The notes: generated by a model not told the origin, from the sequence alone. A stretch of 64,000 nt of DNA from Symbiodinium natans (GCA_905221605.1 CAJNDS010002646.1:848146-912145), one strand, 5' to 3'. Positions 11,001-25,300 are shown, numbered from the stretch's first letter. Program-made: numbers and translations.

Positions 11001-12361
11001 CCGGAAATTCATTCTTCAAGCTGGGCCTCTCGCCACGCGCAATGGACTGGGTAGGCCCTTGGGGACATTTTATATTTTCCCTTGTTGGGTTTTACAGGAT
11101 CATATTCAGGAATATTTTCAAGGGGGTTTTAAGGGGCCACCCTAGTGGTGTGTTCTTGACGATGTCGTTCTGACGTACTTTCAAGGTCCTCTAAGCCTGA
11201 AACTTAAATTACTGAACCCGAAACCCCACCCGACTTGGTTCGTGCTTTGATGAACCCTAAACCCTAAACCCTAAACCTTAAACCCTAAACCTTAAACCCT
11301 AAACCCTAAGCCCTAAGCCCTAAACCCTACACCCTAAACCCTAACCCTAAACCCTAAAGGCTCAGCCCTAAACCCCCTAGAAAGCTGCCGGAGCTCAGGA
11401 TGGAGAAAGAGCTGGCGGAGATGCTAGGCCCCGACGCCGACAGCTGAAAGCCTAGACATACATACATACATACATACATACATACATACATACATACGTA
11501 TTTTAACAATTATGTGTATATGTATGTATATATATATACATTATTTATTCAAAATTTAGATAGATTTTCAGACATTTTTATCGGGGCTGGAGAAAAGGTT
11601 GCCCTTGCGGCCTCACGCGGCTTTGCAGTACTTACAGCGGTTGAAGGATTGCGCTGAAGCGGATCTGGCCATGTAAGCTTCCACTGTGGTTCAGGTTCCT
11701 ACAATTTGCATAAGAACCTCTCAAAAAGAAATAATGTATACATATATATATAGATATTCTTCCTTATAAGGGCAATATGGGGGTTATTGTTTTTTTTTTG
11801 GGGGGGGGGGTCTTAAGCACGTAGTAGGTTCGGATTTCGGTTTTGGGGTTCGAGGAGTTGGGTCATAAGCTCAAGAGGTTTTTCCTTATGCGATCCTCCA
11901 CTGCCCCCCCCCCCCCCCCCCTCGGGCAGATGTTGGGGCCTTGAGAGACAGAGTTGGGGGGGTGACCAACCCTAGACTTAGACCCTGAACCCTAAACCCT
12001 AAACCCGAAACCCGCATCCCGTGGTCTCCGGCAGGCTACGACGTGTTGGGCAAAGGCCAACCCACTGGGCAGCTAGACGTTGCGGCTCGACTTAACTAGG
12101 CTTCAGAGGGTGTCCCTAAATAAATACACATATATATATATATGGTCAGCATATATATATATATATATGGTACCCCCCCCCAGTGACCTACCCTTTTTCG
12201 CCTTGTCTCAAGTCACCCAGCTGCACTGCAAGCAAACTCGGTGTGCAATATAGCGTATTTCCTAGGGCGTAGACTAAAATACAACAAAAATCGCATACAC
12301 GGGACAGTAGAAAAACCAAAAAAACCAAAACCAAAAAAACCAAAAAAAAACCCAAAAAAAC

Positions 12362-12397
<36 letters not shown>

Positions 12398-13933
12398 AAA
12401 AACACCAAAAAAAACAATTTTCCTGGACTCTCAGGAAATCCCTATGAGGCTTCTCCAAGAGTCCCGGAAAATTGTTTTTTTTTGGTATTTTTGGTTTTTT
12501 TGGTTTTGGTTTTTTTGGTTTTTTTGGTTTTGGTATTTTTGGTTTTTTGGTAAACCCTATAATCCAAATTTTACCAGAGATTCTCCTGAAAAGCTTGCGC
12601 TTTTGGATGTTTTTATGTATTTGTGAATTTGCTTGTGTATGGCCTTCACTAAGTACTTTTCTAGGATTCTTGTGCATTTGTTAAGCCTGATTGTGCAAGT
12701 TGCGTTTTTCAAGCATAGTATATATGTGGTGTTTATTGAATACTTCAGACATCTTTGTTTCATCGTTATGTAAGTAGAAAGGCTTCTATTTCCATTATTG
12801 TGCATCTTTAAGCTTGCTCATGCAAATTGTGCTTTTCAGACATAGTATATAAGTGGTCTTTAGTGAATACTTCAGCAATCTTTGTCTCATTGTTATGTAG
12901 GTAGAACCGTTTCCATTTCCGCAAGTGTTTATTTCGTATTTGGTTGAGTATGGTCCTTTAAATAGTATTCACTTGAGTCAAATTGGGCTATTTGCTTAAG
13001 AATTCCTCTAGTAGTTAAATTCGCATAGAATGAATACTTCAAAAAAATTGTTTCATGAATATGTAAACATAAGGTGTTTCATTTGACTTTGCAGATAGTA
13101 CTTCAATAATACTTTGCCTGGTATAAACACAACTGTTTCAATGCATTAGTTGCTCAACAAAGCACTATTTGCCCTTTAAACCACACTTTGCCATATTTTG
13201 GTTGAATATGGTGCTTCTTTCGTATTTTGGTTGAGTATGGTCCTTTAAATGGTATTCACTTGAGTCAAATTGGGCTATTTGCTTAAAAATTTTAATTACT
13301 CTAGTAGCTAAATTCGCATAAAATGATTATTTCAAAAAGAAAAACGATTCATGAATATGTAAACATAAGGTATTTCAGTGGACTTTTCAGAGAGCATACT
13401 TTGCCTAGTACAAACACAATTGTATAAATACAGTATTTGCACTTTAAACGCACACTTTGCCATTTTTGGTTGAAAATGGTGTTTATTTCGTATCTTGGTT
13501 GAGTATGCTCCTTTAAATAGTATTCACTTGAGTCAAATTGGGCTCTTTGCTTAATAATTACTCTAGTAGCGAAATTCGCATAGAACCAAGAAAAATGTTT
13601 CATTATTTGATTAATACTTTGCCTCGTACAAACACAATTGTATAAATAAATTAGTTGCTCAACAAAACATTATTTGCCCTTGAAACGCACAATTTGCATA
13701 GAAAAACACTGATCTAAACATCTAAAAACAGCATTGTCCGCTTCAGATTCAAAATGTAGATTCTTCCAATGCTAGCTTATCGGGGTCTGTGAGGTGGGTG
13801 TCCCAGTAACTGTCCTTCAGTACCCGGTGATTAACTACGTGACTTTTGGGCCGTCTTTGTTATTTTTTGTTAAAAAGGCCTAAAAAGGCCTAAAAAGGGC
13901 AGGTCGCTGGGGGGGGGGGCAGCATATATATAT

Positions 13934-13972
<39 letters not shown>

Positions 13973-16900
13973 TTATTTATTTATAATACTTGGACATGCA
14001 CCTTTAGGGTAAGCCTTAATTACCCCGAGCGTGTTCCTAAGACTCTTCGGGTAGTTTCATGGGCCCTTAGTTTGCTCCCTTACCCTCTTAGGGTTTAGGG
14101 TTTAGGACTTAGGGGAGATTCGGATTCCTAGAAGGGATGTAAATGCTCATTAAGTAGTCCCTTTGTAAGTGGGCCCTGCGCAAAGAAATCCCGGAGAAAC
14201 CCTCGCCCTTCCTACAGCCCCTGAAACACTAAGCATCGCAAAGAGGCGATGGGGGAATTGGGCGCAGTTCTCGGAGTTCAGGAAATCAGAGGCCCCCCAA
14301 GACCCTAAATCCTAAGTTCAAGAAACACCCCCCCCCCTCCCCAAAAAAAAAAATAAAGAAATCAAACAAACAAATCAACAGAAAGTCCTAAGCTCAACCG
14401 CCCAAGAAAGCCCAACAAACAGTCCTAAGCTCAAGAACACCGCCCAGATAGAAGCTTTTGTAACCCTAAACCCTAAACCCCAAACCCGAAACCCTAAACC
14501 CGAAACCCTAAACCCTAAACCCTAAGCCCCAAAACATCCAACAACTCGTGCCGGCGTCAAGGACAACACCGCCATGGTCCCTGATGACCTGCGGCGGAAG
14601 CCGGGGATCCCATGTCGAAGTTCCTGAAGTTGTTTTGGTTTTGTTTTAAGGTTAGGGTTTAGGGTTTAGGGTTTAGGGTTTAGGGTTTAGGGTTTAGGGT
14701 TTAGGGTTTAGGGTTTAGGGTTTAGGGTTTAGGGTTTAGGGTTTAGGGTTTAGGGTTTAGGGTTTAGGGTTTAGGGTTTAGGGCTTCCCTGCCCTAAGGC
14801 TCCGAGAACCCTCCTACAGAGGGACTGGGACCTTGGTTGGGAGGATTTTAGGTGTCTCGGTTCCTGGGGTTCTACCCAGAGGCTTGTTTAGGGTTTAGGG
14901 TTTGGGGTTTGGGGTTTAGGGTTTAGAGTTTAGGGTTTAGCGTACATGGAGTATGCTTGGTCCCTTAACACTGCTACGTGGGGAAGCCTTCAAGGACCTT
15001 AGGGCTAATCAGGGGTTCTTTAGGGGCTACTTAGGTATATAGGGGCTATATAAGGTAGATATCGGGTTAAGGGCTCGGGTTTTGGTTTAGGGCTCTTGAC
15101 CCCTGGTTCTTCGTAGGGAATGAGGGAATGAGGGCCCTGTATAATCCCTTAAAGGGTATATATAGGGCCCTCATTCCCTCACTCCCTACGAAGAACCAGC
15201 CAGTTAATTGGCTACTCTCAGGGAGGAGGTTGTGCGCAAGGAAAGGCTCAAGGACCCAAGATGGACCATCCTCGCACTGTTGGGGCTCTCACAGCTCTCC
15301 TTACTCTGAACTGCTTTTTTTAGTTACAGATAGACGCTTTTGCAACCCAAAAACCCTAAATCCTAAACCCGAAAATCCTAAACCTAAACCCTAAACCCTG
15401 AAACCCTAAACTGCAAAACCTAAACGCGGGACTGAGGGCTTCGGGTGGGAGATGTACCCCGGCCAACCGGGAACTGTTGAGATTTAGAGCCTCTAAAGGG
15501 CTTACCATCTTTCTCAGAGAACCTACACACCCTTAAACCCTAAGACCCTAAGCGCCAATACCATGCTTGGGTTTTATTTTTTGGAGTTTAGGGGGGTTAA
15601 GGGCTACTTGGCGGTTCATCTGGTTATAGCCTTCTTTAACTACCCATGAACCTCCAAGTACCGAACAAGCCCTAAGCCGAAAACCGATCGTTCAGCCGTG
15701 GCACCTGCAGGGGTTACAAGTGGTGCCGCACGTGCCAAATCGTCCGCCCACCCCGCTCCTCGCATTGCCGCCTGTCGAATGACAAGGATTCAGGCTGTTC
15801 ACGACTCTGGGGTTCGACTTATTACTCTTTTCGCTCGTCTGGTATTTCTTACTATCATTACCGTTATTACTATTATTCTGTTTTTACTATGACTACTATG
15901 ATTCCTATGATTACAGTGTTAGTACTAATGCATCGTGTTTGCCTTTTGTTGTGTTGATGTTCCGGTTTTTCGTATGATCTTCAGGCTTTGGCTTTAAAGT
16001 CTGCTGGGTACGGGTCGGTGGTTTGGAGCCGCTCCGGCCTCTCCAACGCAGGTTTATTGTTTCGATCGTTGGCGGGTTTACGCAACCCTTAGCCCTTGAA
16101 GTACCCTGAATCAGGTCATATCCAAGTATGAGTATAGTAATAGCCACCCTACTTATAAGCCTACTTATCATCACCCATGACCCTGCAAGGAGGGTTAGAG
16201 GGAACAGCTCCATTCATGCATCCTAGATACTGGGCCTGTCGTAGCTTTTGTGTTTTGCAGTCATGAACCAGAAAACTGGTCAAGAGTGCAGGCCTTGGTG
16301 TTTAGGGTTTATGGTTTAGGGTTTAGGGTGCTTTGGAAGTATGGCCCGCATTGGACCAATTTTCTGGGGATTTCACATGTCTCCTTCAACAACATCCAGA
16401 AATCAGGTTTACGGGTATGCGATATCGAAACCCGCTGAAGCTGATTATGCAACAGCTCTCCCCCTTTGAGGTACGGGTCTGAGGTTCAAGGGTAGTTTCA
16501 AGTTTCTTTATACGTACCCCAAGAAGGTCATCAGCAAGTATACCTCCTGTTGCCCTGCTCACTTCCATAGACCTACAAGTAGGCGAGTAGAGTTTTGCTG
16601 GTGCCCTAAACCCCGAACCCTAAACCCTAAACCCTAAACCCTAAACCCTGAACCCTAAACCCTAAACCCCAAACCCTAAACCCTAAGGCCCCGACTGTGA
16701 TCAATGCGTCATGCGCTACGACCACCACTGCCCCTTCGTGAACAACTGCATCGGCCAGCGCAACTACATCTTCTTTGCCTCCCGGCCGCTGTTTAGGGTT
16801 TAGGGTTGAGGGTTTTGGGTTGAGGGTTTAGGGGTTGAGGGTTTAGGGGTACATCTTCTTTGCCTCCCGGTTGAGGGTTTAGGGTTTTGGGTTGAGGGTT

Positions 16901-19900
16901 TAGGGGTTTGAGGGGCAACTATATCTTCTTTGCGTCCCGGCTTAGGGTTTAGGGTCTAGGGGAAACTAAATCCTCTTTGCCTTCCGGCCGCTGTTGAGGG
17001 TTGAGGGTTGAGGGTCTAGGGTTTCAGGTTTAGGGGTTTTGAAGATTTAGGCTTCGTTTGGCTACGGCAAGCGCCAGGGAGAATTCCCGAAAGCTTTGCA
17101 AGGTCCGAGGCCAGGTTCTGCCCCTCATAGAAATAGCCCCAACCCAAAACCCTGAAGCCCCGCAACCCTAAACCCTAAACCCGCAACCGGGACGCAAAGA
17201 AGACGTACAACCCTCAACCCTCAAACCTCAACCCTCAACGCCAAGAAGTACATCCAACACCTGGTCTCCCTTAATGACTTTCTTACTCAGTTTCTACAGT
17301 TTAAGCTGGACCTGCTTCCTGTGCATTTCCTAGCTTAGTAGTCATTGCCAATGACCCTCTACTTAGTCTGTAGGTCAACACAGTCCCAGCCCCATCACAC
17401 CAAGTTGACACCAGCTCGGCTGGTTTTTGGACACATGCTTTTGTGCTCATAATTACTAAAGCTGCAAAACCCCCTAAACCCGAGCCAAGCAACAACCCTG
17501 GAAAACTTGCCCTCTAAACTCCAAAACCCTAAACCCTTAACCCTTAACCCTAAACCCCTAAACCCTAAACCCGCAACTCTCAACCCTAAACCCTAAACCC
17601 TAAACCCTAAACCCTAAACTTCAGGTGGGGTTTGTGACCTCAGTGGTGTGCTTGGCCATCGTCGTTCTGCCCGGGCTGGTTGCTGTGCTGCAAAAGGGGG
17701 ACTGGAGAGTTTAGGGCTTAGGGTTTAGGATTTCGGGTTTCGGGTTTCGGGTTTAGAGTGATCGTATATCCTTGGGCCCTGTCTACCGTATAGAGACGCC
17801 TTTAAGACCCAAGTCTAGGGGGGGGGGGCGCGGGGGGTCATGGTCAAGTGGGGTCTTGCAGCCCTACTGCCCTATCGAAAAACTACCCATGAACCTTCAA
17901 GTGCCCCCTAAGAGAGATCCTGATGTAGAGAACCCCTAAACCCTAAACCTTACACCCTAAACCTTATAAACCCTATTCCTAGTTCTGATAGGTTTGTACG
18001 AACCTTCAAGTCTGTGCCCTGACGTAGCACTGCTGCCACCCCACCCCCCCCACCCCCCTCCCCAACAAAATAGCTTGTGGCGAAGGGCGTAGTGTTAACT
18101 GCCAACGAGAACTTAGGGCCCAGTATTTAGGGTGTAGTGCATTAGGGCCTTACAGAAGAGAGGGCTTAGGGGCTCAACCCCTACACTTTACAGACCCGAA
18201 TCCTGAACCCCAAGCCTTCGAAATTGTGGCTTTGGGTTCAGGGTCTAGGGCTGAGGGGTCCCGGATTCCCCTCAACCCTGAACCCTAAACCCACTGAAAA
18301 CCCACTGAACCCTAAGCCCTAAACCCTAAACCCTAAGCCCTGCACCCTTGTTTTGGGCCAGGTGTGGTGCATCCTCACGCCCGCTGCGGACTCCGCGCTT
18401 TCGGGCCAGGAGCCCCCCCCCCCCCCCCAAAGTCCAAATCAAACCCAAAATCTAAGCATTAAAAGCCATAAGGACCCAACACAAACCCGGAAATTTCTAA
18501 ACACCCTCAAAAAATCACCAAATCTATATAAACTCAATGCCGTATTTTGAAACCCTGAATCCTAAAAACCCTAAAGTTGAAACTTTGGGCCAGAGGGAGA
18601 CCTTTGGGTTCAACGTTAGGGCTTTTGGGTTTTTAGGTTGTCTTTGTTTTTTCCGTCTGGGATTGTGAGGGTTGTTTAGTTTTTGTTTTTTTGTTTTTCT
18701 CTGGGGGGGGAGGAGGGGTTAGGGTTTTTAGGTTTTGTTTTTAGGGTTCAGGGTTTTTAGAGCTTTTAGTGCCGGGGTTTAGGGTCTTAGGAGAGACATT
18801 TGGGTTTAGGGTATAGGGCGTAGAAGCCTCACCATAGCCTTTGAACTCTAACAGAGAAAAGGTATCTAGGAATCTAGGTCTTCGTTATGAGCAATTTCTG
18901 GAGGCGGGAGCTTTATAAGGGGATCTCGCTTCAGGGTATTTAGAGTTGATTGAATTGGGGTTGTGGGGCTTACGCTTTTAAGTTTCAGGTTGGAAGGTCG
19001 GGCTTTTGGCTGCATGCGTGTGTTTCCCACTGCCTCCTGCCCAAAACATTCCAGCAATTTGCATCCGAAGCTAGACACATTGCCCCACCCGCTCGATACA
19101 TTTCAGTCTAGTTTTCTTTACACTTCTGTTGCGTATAAGATCTGTTGTATACTGTATACCACACACCTGTACCGGAGAAAGCAACAGTCTAGGCTATGCG
19201 AACATCTAGTGGAAACTCGAAGCCATAGCCCCAGCAGCCTCCTAGACCCACCTACTTGAAGGTTGCACCGGGCGTCCCTAAACCCTAAACCCTAAACCCT
19301 AAACCCTAAACCCTAAACCCTAAACCCTAAACCCTAAACCCTAAACCCTCAGTCAAGACTGCACAATGGGCCTTCCACTGTCCTCCCTCTGTGCATCGGC
19401 TACAGGAGACCAGCAACAACAGCAACGACACCGTGAACACCGTGCTGCTGGGCCATGCTGTGATTAGGGTTTAGGGTTTATAGGGTTTATGGATGTAGGA
19501 ACCAAAATGGAGGTCCTTTTATGTCAGCGGCTGCCTCATAATCGTAACCCTAAAGTCGCCATAATTTAGAGAAGTGACAACATGACTGTCGTGGAATCCC
19601 CGAAGCCCTAAAACCTAAAACCACAAAAGCCATTCTGGTTGAGCGGGCCCCAGTATCTAGGACGCAGAGTAGCCCCTGATTCCCTGTTTTTAGGGTTTAG
19701 GTTCCCTTGAGAAGCCCCTTTACCCAAAAAAGGGTACCTTTTGCATTCCTAGCCCTAAACCCTAAACCCTAAACCCTAAACCAAAAGGGGCACCCTTTCA
19801 TTCTTAGGTTACTCGTGGGTCTCGGTGTTAAACATGTTGAAGGAAACATATCTGGGAAAGGGTGTCTGTCTGTTCATGGACCCTGAGCCCTTGAGAGTTG

Positions 19901-22279
19901 AGGGTGTAGGGTTTAGGGTTTAGGGTTTAGAGTTTAGGGTTTAGGGTTTAGGGTTTAGGGCTAGGGTTCAGGGTTCAGGGTTTAGGGTTCAGGGTATAGG
20001 GTTAGGGTTTAGGGTTTAGGGTTTCGGGTTCAGGGTGTGGTTCCGCCTCCTCTGTAGTGCAGGACATGAAGGTTTTGGGGTTTCAAGCAGGTCTCACTTG
20101 TCGTAGTGAACGAGTTTACGGTTTAGGGCTTGGGGTTTAGGGTTTAGGGCTTCAGGTTCCCTACGCCCTAAACCCTAAACTAAAGGGTTCAAGGTGTGCA
20201 GGACAGGAGGCTTGGTTGGCCCTACACCCTACCAAACGGTGTGACCACGAACCGTCGCTTCAGGTGTCATGGCGCATGCCAGCTGGAACTTCGGGTTGCC
20301 CTAAACCCTAAACCCTAAACCCTAACCCCTAAACCCTAAACCCTAAACCCTAAACCCTAAACCCTAAACCCTAAACCCTGTGAACTATGAACCATCGCAC
20401 ACTCCGCTTCGCACCAGAAGCAAAGCAGCTTTCAAGAGCTATTCACGTGATTTCAAGATCCTTGTGGCCGAAGCCCGCAGAGACGACGATGTAGCTCTTG
20501 GTGCTCAAACGGCCGCTTGTTAAATGAACTTTGTATTCTACACCCGAAATCCAAAACCTTGAACAGCAGCCTAAAGCCTGAACCTTAAACAATACCCTAA
20601 AGCCTGGACCATACAACCTTTATCCCTGCATCCTCGATCTCCTATACCCTACATCCTGTACCCGAACCCCCCTCCCCCGCCCTCCCTCATATTACCTAAA
20701 CCGCCCCCCCATAGCCCCAAACCCTAAGCACTAAGCCCTAGACCCTAAACCCTAAACCCTAAACCCCCGACCCCAAGCCCGAAACCCTCCTCTCAGGCTC
20801 ATGGTCGTTGTGATCTCCGTGGCTGGCCTGGCTGGCCTCGCGTTTCTGTCCTTGGTGGTTTTCTTGGGCCACTCGGCTCAAAGTGTATTTCGGGTTTAGG
20901 GTTTCGGATTTTCGGGTTTTCGGGTTTGGGGGTTTGGGGGTTTGGGGTTTGGCGGTTTGGGGGCTTTGGGAAGGTTGTGGCCTAGGTCAGAGTAGTGCTT
21001 TATTGTTTAGGCTTTAGGGTTTAGGGTTTAGGGTTTAGGAATGCAAAGGGTGTGCACCTGGTTCCTTCTGATGACGGTTTTGGGACCAGGAGGTCTTCTT
21101 CCAGCACGCTGCATGCACTTTGAGAGTGCCAGAGCCCAGTGTTCAGGGTTTAGGGTTTAGGGTTTGGGGTTTAGGGTTTAGGGTTTAGGGTTTGGGGTTT
21201 AGGGTTTAGGGTTTAGGGTTTAGGGTTGAGCGTTCAGGGTTTTGGGTTGAGACCACCAGAGACCAGGTTATCACTCTTTCCTGATTGCCTCGGGAATGAC
21301 GACGAAGGCACATGTCCCTTCTTGTCTACCTTGGGCCCCTAAGGGTTGCACCCTTGGGTTTAGGGTTTAGGGTTTAGGGTTTAGGGTTTAGGGTTTAGGG
21401 TTTAGGGTTTAGGGACTTTTCTTTTAAGAATACAAGGGCCATATTAGGATTGCATTCAGGGGAGCCTTTAGGGGTACAACCTTGGATGGCCCCCTTGTAC
21501 TAATGCAGTCATTCATGGGGATTATAGTTTGCCCTTCTTATAATCTGTTAGTGCTAACGGAAACCTTTCGGGGTACGACTGTCACGGCGATCTTGCCCAA
21601 AAACTCCGCAATGCTTTCGGCAGCAGAGTCATTTGCCCATAAGCACTGCATTGTCACCCCGTTGACTTCATTCTTAATATAAGTTTAGGGTTTAGGGTTT
21701 AGGGTTTAGGGTTTAGGGCTCAGGGTTTAGGGTTTAGGGTAAGAACTCTAAGGGTAGTTGCAGGGTCCCTTAATATGGTCCCTTACCTGCTTGAAAGCTT
21801 TTCTGAAGTGTGGGCCGTTTGCCTTTATGGGTTTTTAAAGGGTCCCCAACCAAGGGCCCATACTAAGGGAACATGTAGCTACCCTTAGATGCATACTAGA
21901 ATCCCTATATGGATGCATTCCCCCAGGCTCTACTGCTAAACTGCACCCTCGACTATCTGGGGCTGGGAGCTGTAAGTTCTTACCTGCAACTTGGCTATTT
22001 GCAGGGTCACGAACTCTAGCAAACTTAGGTAGAATCACTCTCTAAACCGTAAACCCTGAACCCTAAACCCTAAACCCTAAGCCCCAAGCCCCAAGCCCCA
22101 AGCCCTAAGCCCTAAGCCCTAAGCCCTAAGCCCTACACCGCCTGGATCTGTTTGACCAGGCTCGACCAGGGGTGTAGGGTTTGGGGCACACTGCGAAACC
22201 CGAGGCTTGTAGGGTTCATGGTTTAGGGTTGAGGGTTCAGGGGTATCTATCATAGGGTTATAAGTCAAGGGTTTAGGGT

Positions 22280-22318
<39 letters not shown>

Positions 22319-25300
22319 GGTTCAGGGTAGGGTTATAAGTAAGGGAACTACACTTCCAACCCTACTTAGGGTATCTCTAACCCTACTCTTAACTGCCCAT
22401 GAACCTCCCAGTAGCCCTAAAACCTAAGCCCCAAACCCTGTAAGGTAACTATACCCATGAACCTCCAAGAACCCCCGAAAACAGGAGCACCTGGGAAAGT
22501 CGGGGCGCGCCGCTCAAATTGACGAGGACTGAGGTTCTGATTTCGGGGGTTCTTGGGTTTGGAGTTTAGGGTTCAGGGGTTTAGGGTTTTGGGTTTAAGA
22601 TGGATTCAGGGCGTATGGGGTTCATATGGGTCTACAGAGTTTACCCCCAGCTCCATGTACTCGCATGTTGGTAGGAACTGCCCCCTTACCCATCAAACTG
22701 TAGCCACAATGATACAAGCTCGATACTCCGAAGCTCAGAAACTAAGACCCCCGGATCCTTGAAGTTTGTCTGGGTAAACCCTAAACTTTAAAAACCTCAA
22801 ACCCAAATCCCCAAAGTATTTCCCGAGAGCCCGAGCAAGCCCTAAACCCTAGACCCTAAACCCTAAAACAACTTCAAGTTGCAGAGGAGCCGACCTTGTG
22901 CGCCTCGCGGGGGCCGCGGCTCTTCAATCCCAGGGCGCACCTCGGCCGCCCCCTAGGGTTTAGAGTTCAGGGTTTAGGGTTTAGGGTTTAAAGTTTACGG
23001 TTTAGGGTTTCGACCGCAAGAGGCGGGAAACCCCATACCCCCTCAAGGTTTGTAGGGTTTAGGGTTTAGGATTTACTTAGGGGTGTATGGGTAGTTGTAA
23101 GTGGGATTACAAGTAGCTAGAGAGTAGAGAACTTGTTATAACCATTTTCAGGGTACAAGAAACCTACTTAAACTACCCATGAACCTCCAAGTGGGGTCCC
23201 AAAGCTGCGCCCGAAGGGGGGTTAGGGTTTAGGGTTTAGGGTTTAGGGTTTAGGGTTTAGGGGTTTAGAGGTTTAGGGGTTTAGGCTTTAGGGTTTAGGC
23301 TTTAGGGTTTCCTGGGAGTGCCCCTTTAGGGAGAGGCACGGATTTTTGCCCACCCTACAGCGCCTTGAAGGCAGATAACAACCCTGCAGAACACTTTAAA
23401 TCTGGGGCCCTGGGGTTTAGGGTTTAGGGTTTTAGGGTTTAGGGTTCAGGGTTTAGGGTTTAGGGTTTAGGGTTTAGGGGCTATCGCGGCTCTACCACCC
23501 GAAACCCGCCCAGGCTGGTTCGGATTGAGCCGGCTGACACACTTGAGACGCCCTGATTCGGATTTCAGGCTGGTGGCGGCCGGAGCCTAGAAAGAGCAAA
23601 GGTTTGGAAGACTCTAAAACCCTAAATCCTAAACCCCAAACCCTAAACCCGAAACCCTTTGGTCAGGGTTCCTCCACAAGGCCGCAGCTAAAACATCTCC
23701 CATGTCTTGCGTTCGCTTTCAGTAGTTTGTTATGATCAGCGTGGGGGAGGGGGCTTCTGATTTTTAGCGCGCCAGTTGTCGACGAGTTCATGAGAGCTTT
23801 GGGTTTAGGATTTGGGGTTGGGCCGTCATGGGTCTCGAAGAAGCCCGAAACCTGCAAAACGAGACTGGCGTCATGAGCCTTGTACTTTGAGGGGCTCGGT
23901 CTGACACCAGATGACACCAGGACACTGGGCAGGAGGATGGACAAAAGATTCATGCATCCTCAAAACCATATCTCGATTTTTTTTGAATGATGCCTGGACG
24001 TGGGTGGCTTTCCACGTTAAGACCGCGCTGCTGCCTCATTTTGTCGCCAGCAGAAGCTTTCACTCCACCTAATGGGTCCAAGGATGAAGACCACTTGGAG
24101 GTTCATGGGTGGGTATAAGTGGGGTTAAAAGCAGGGAAGAAATAAATATATGACATATATCTGATACCTGGTTGTAACCTTATTTAGGGTACTTAGAACC
24201 CTACTTTATATAGCTACCCATGAACCTTCAAGTAGCCCTAAACCCTAAACCCTAAACCCTAAACCCTAAACCCTAAACCCTAAACCCTAAACCCTAAACC
24301 CTAAACCCTAAACCCTAAACCCTAACCCCTAACCCCTAAACCCTAAACCCTAAACCCTAAACCCTAAACCCTAGAAAGGATGAAGGCCACCCACATCTTC
24401 GTCATTCCGAAACACGTCCAACCGCAGCTCGAAGACGCCGGTTGTAGGTTTGTAGGGTTCTTAAGGGAGGGTTTAGGGTTTAGGGTTTAGGGTTTAGGGT
24501 TTAGGGTTTAGGGTTTAGGGTTTAGGGTTTGGGGGGTTCGTAACCCAAGGTTTTCTAGTACTCCCTACTACTCCGTAAGGCTCCCGAAGCTTCCCTGAGG
24601 TTCCTTAGGTACCTAGCCCCCCCGATGAACCTCCCTCCTAAACCCTAAACCCTAAACCCTTAACCCTTAACCCTAAACCCTAAACCCTAAACCCTAAACC
24701 CTAAGCCTTCCTTAAGAAGCCCTTGGCAGGGATTGAACCCGCCCCACCCTCCCTTGAGAACCCTGTAGTAGGTCTCTGTGGCTTCGCTCAGCTGAGCGAG
24801 CATGCTTCCCTCGCAGCTTGCAGGTGAAGCCCGACAGTCCTTGAAACTCCTAAACCCTAAACCCTAAACCCTAAACCCTAAACCCTAAACCCTAAACCCT
24901 AAACCCTAAACCCTAAACCCTAAACCCTAAACCCTAAACCCTAAACCCTAAACCCTAAACCCTAAACCCTAAACCCTACACAAATTCATGACTACACCAT
25001 CGTCTCCATCCTGAGACTCTACAGGGCCAATAGACCCATATTGTATCTACTTGGACCTTAAGGACACTCTAGGACTTGGGGAGCCGGAGTAGGCCCTTAA
25101 TGAGGGATTTAGGGTTTATGTAGGGTTTAGGGTTTAGGGTTTAGGGTTTAGGGTTTAGGGTTTAGGGTTTAGGGTTTAGGGTTTAGGGTTTAGGGTTTAG
25201 GACCCAGAGAAGGTCCGTATTCCTATTGTTAGGGTTCAAGTTCCCTGATAAGCCCCCGAAAACCCAAAAGGGCACCCTTTGTATTCCTAGGTTACTCTAG

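Noticed and set aside
12213-12684. Lys/Pro- and Phe/Gly-rich open frames
   Set aside because: Produced by CCAAAA/TTTTGG simple repeats of the hairpin.
16688-16791. Exon 8 using the GTTTAGGG donor at 16791
   Set aside because: It would leave phase 2 and put a stop codon after joining exon 9; the GC donor at 16777 joins the helix in phase and matches the family.
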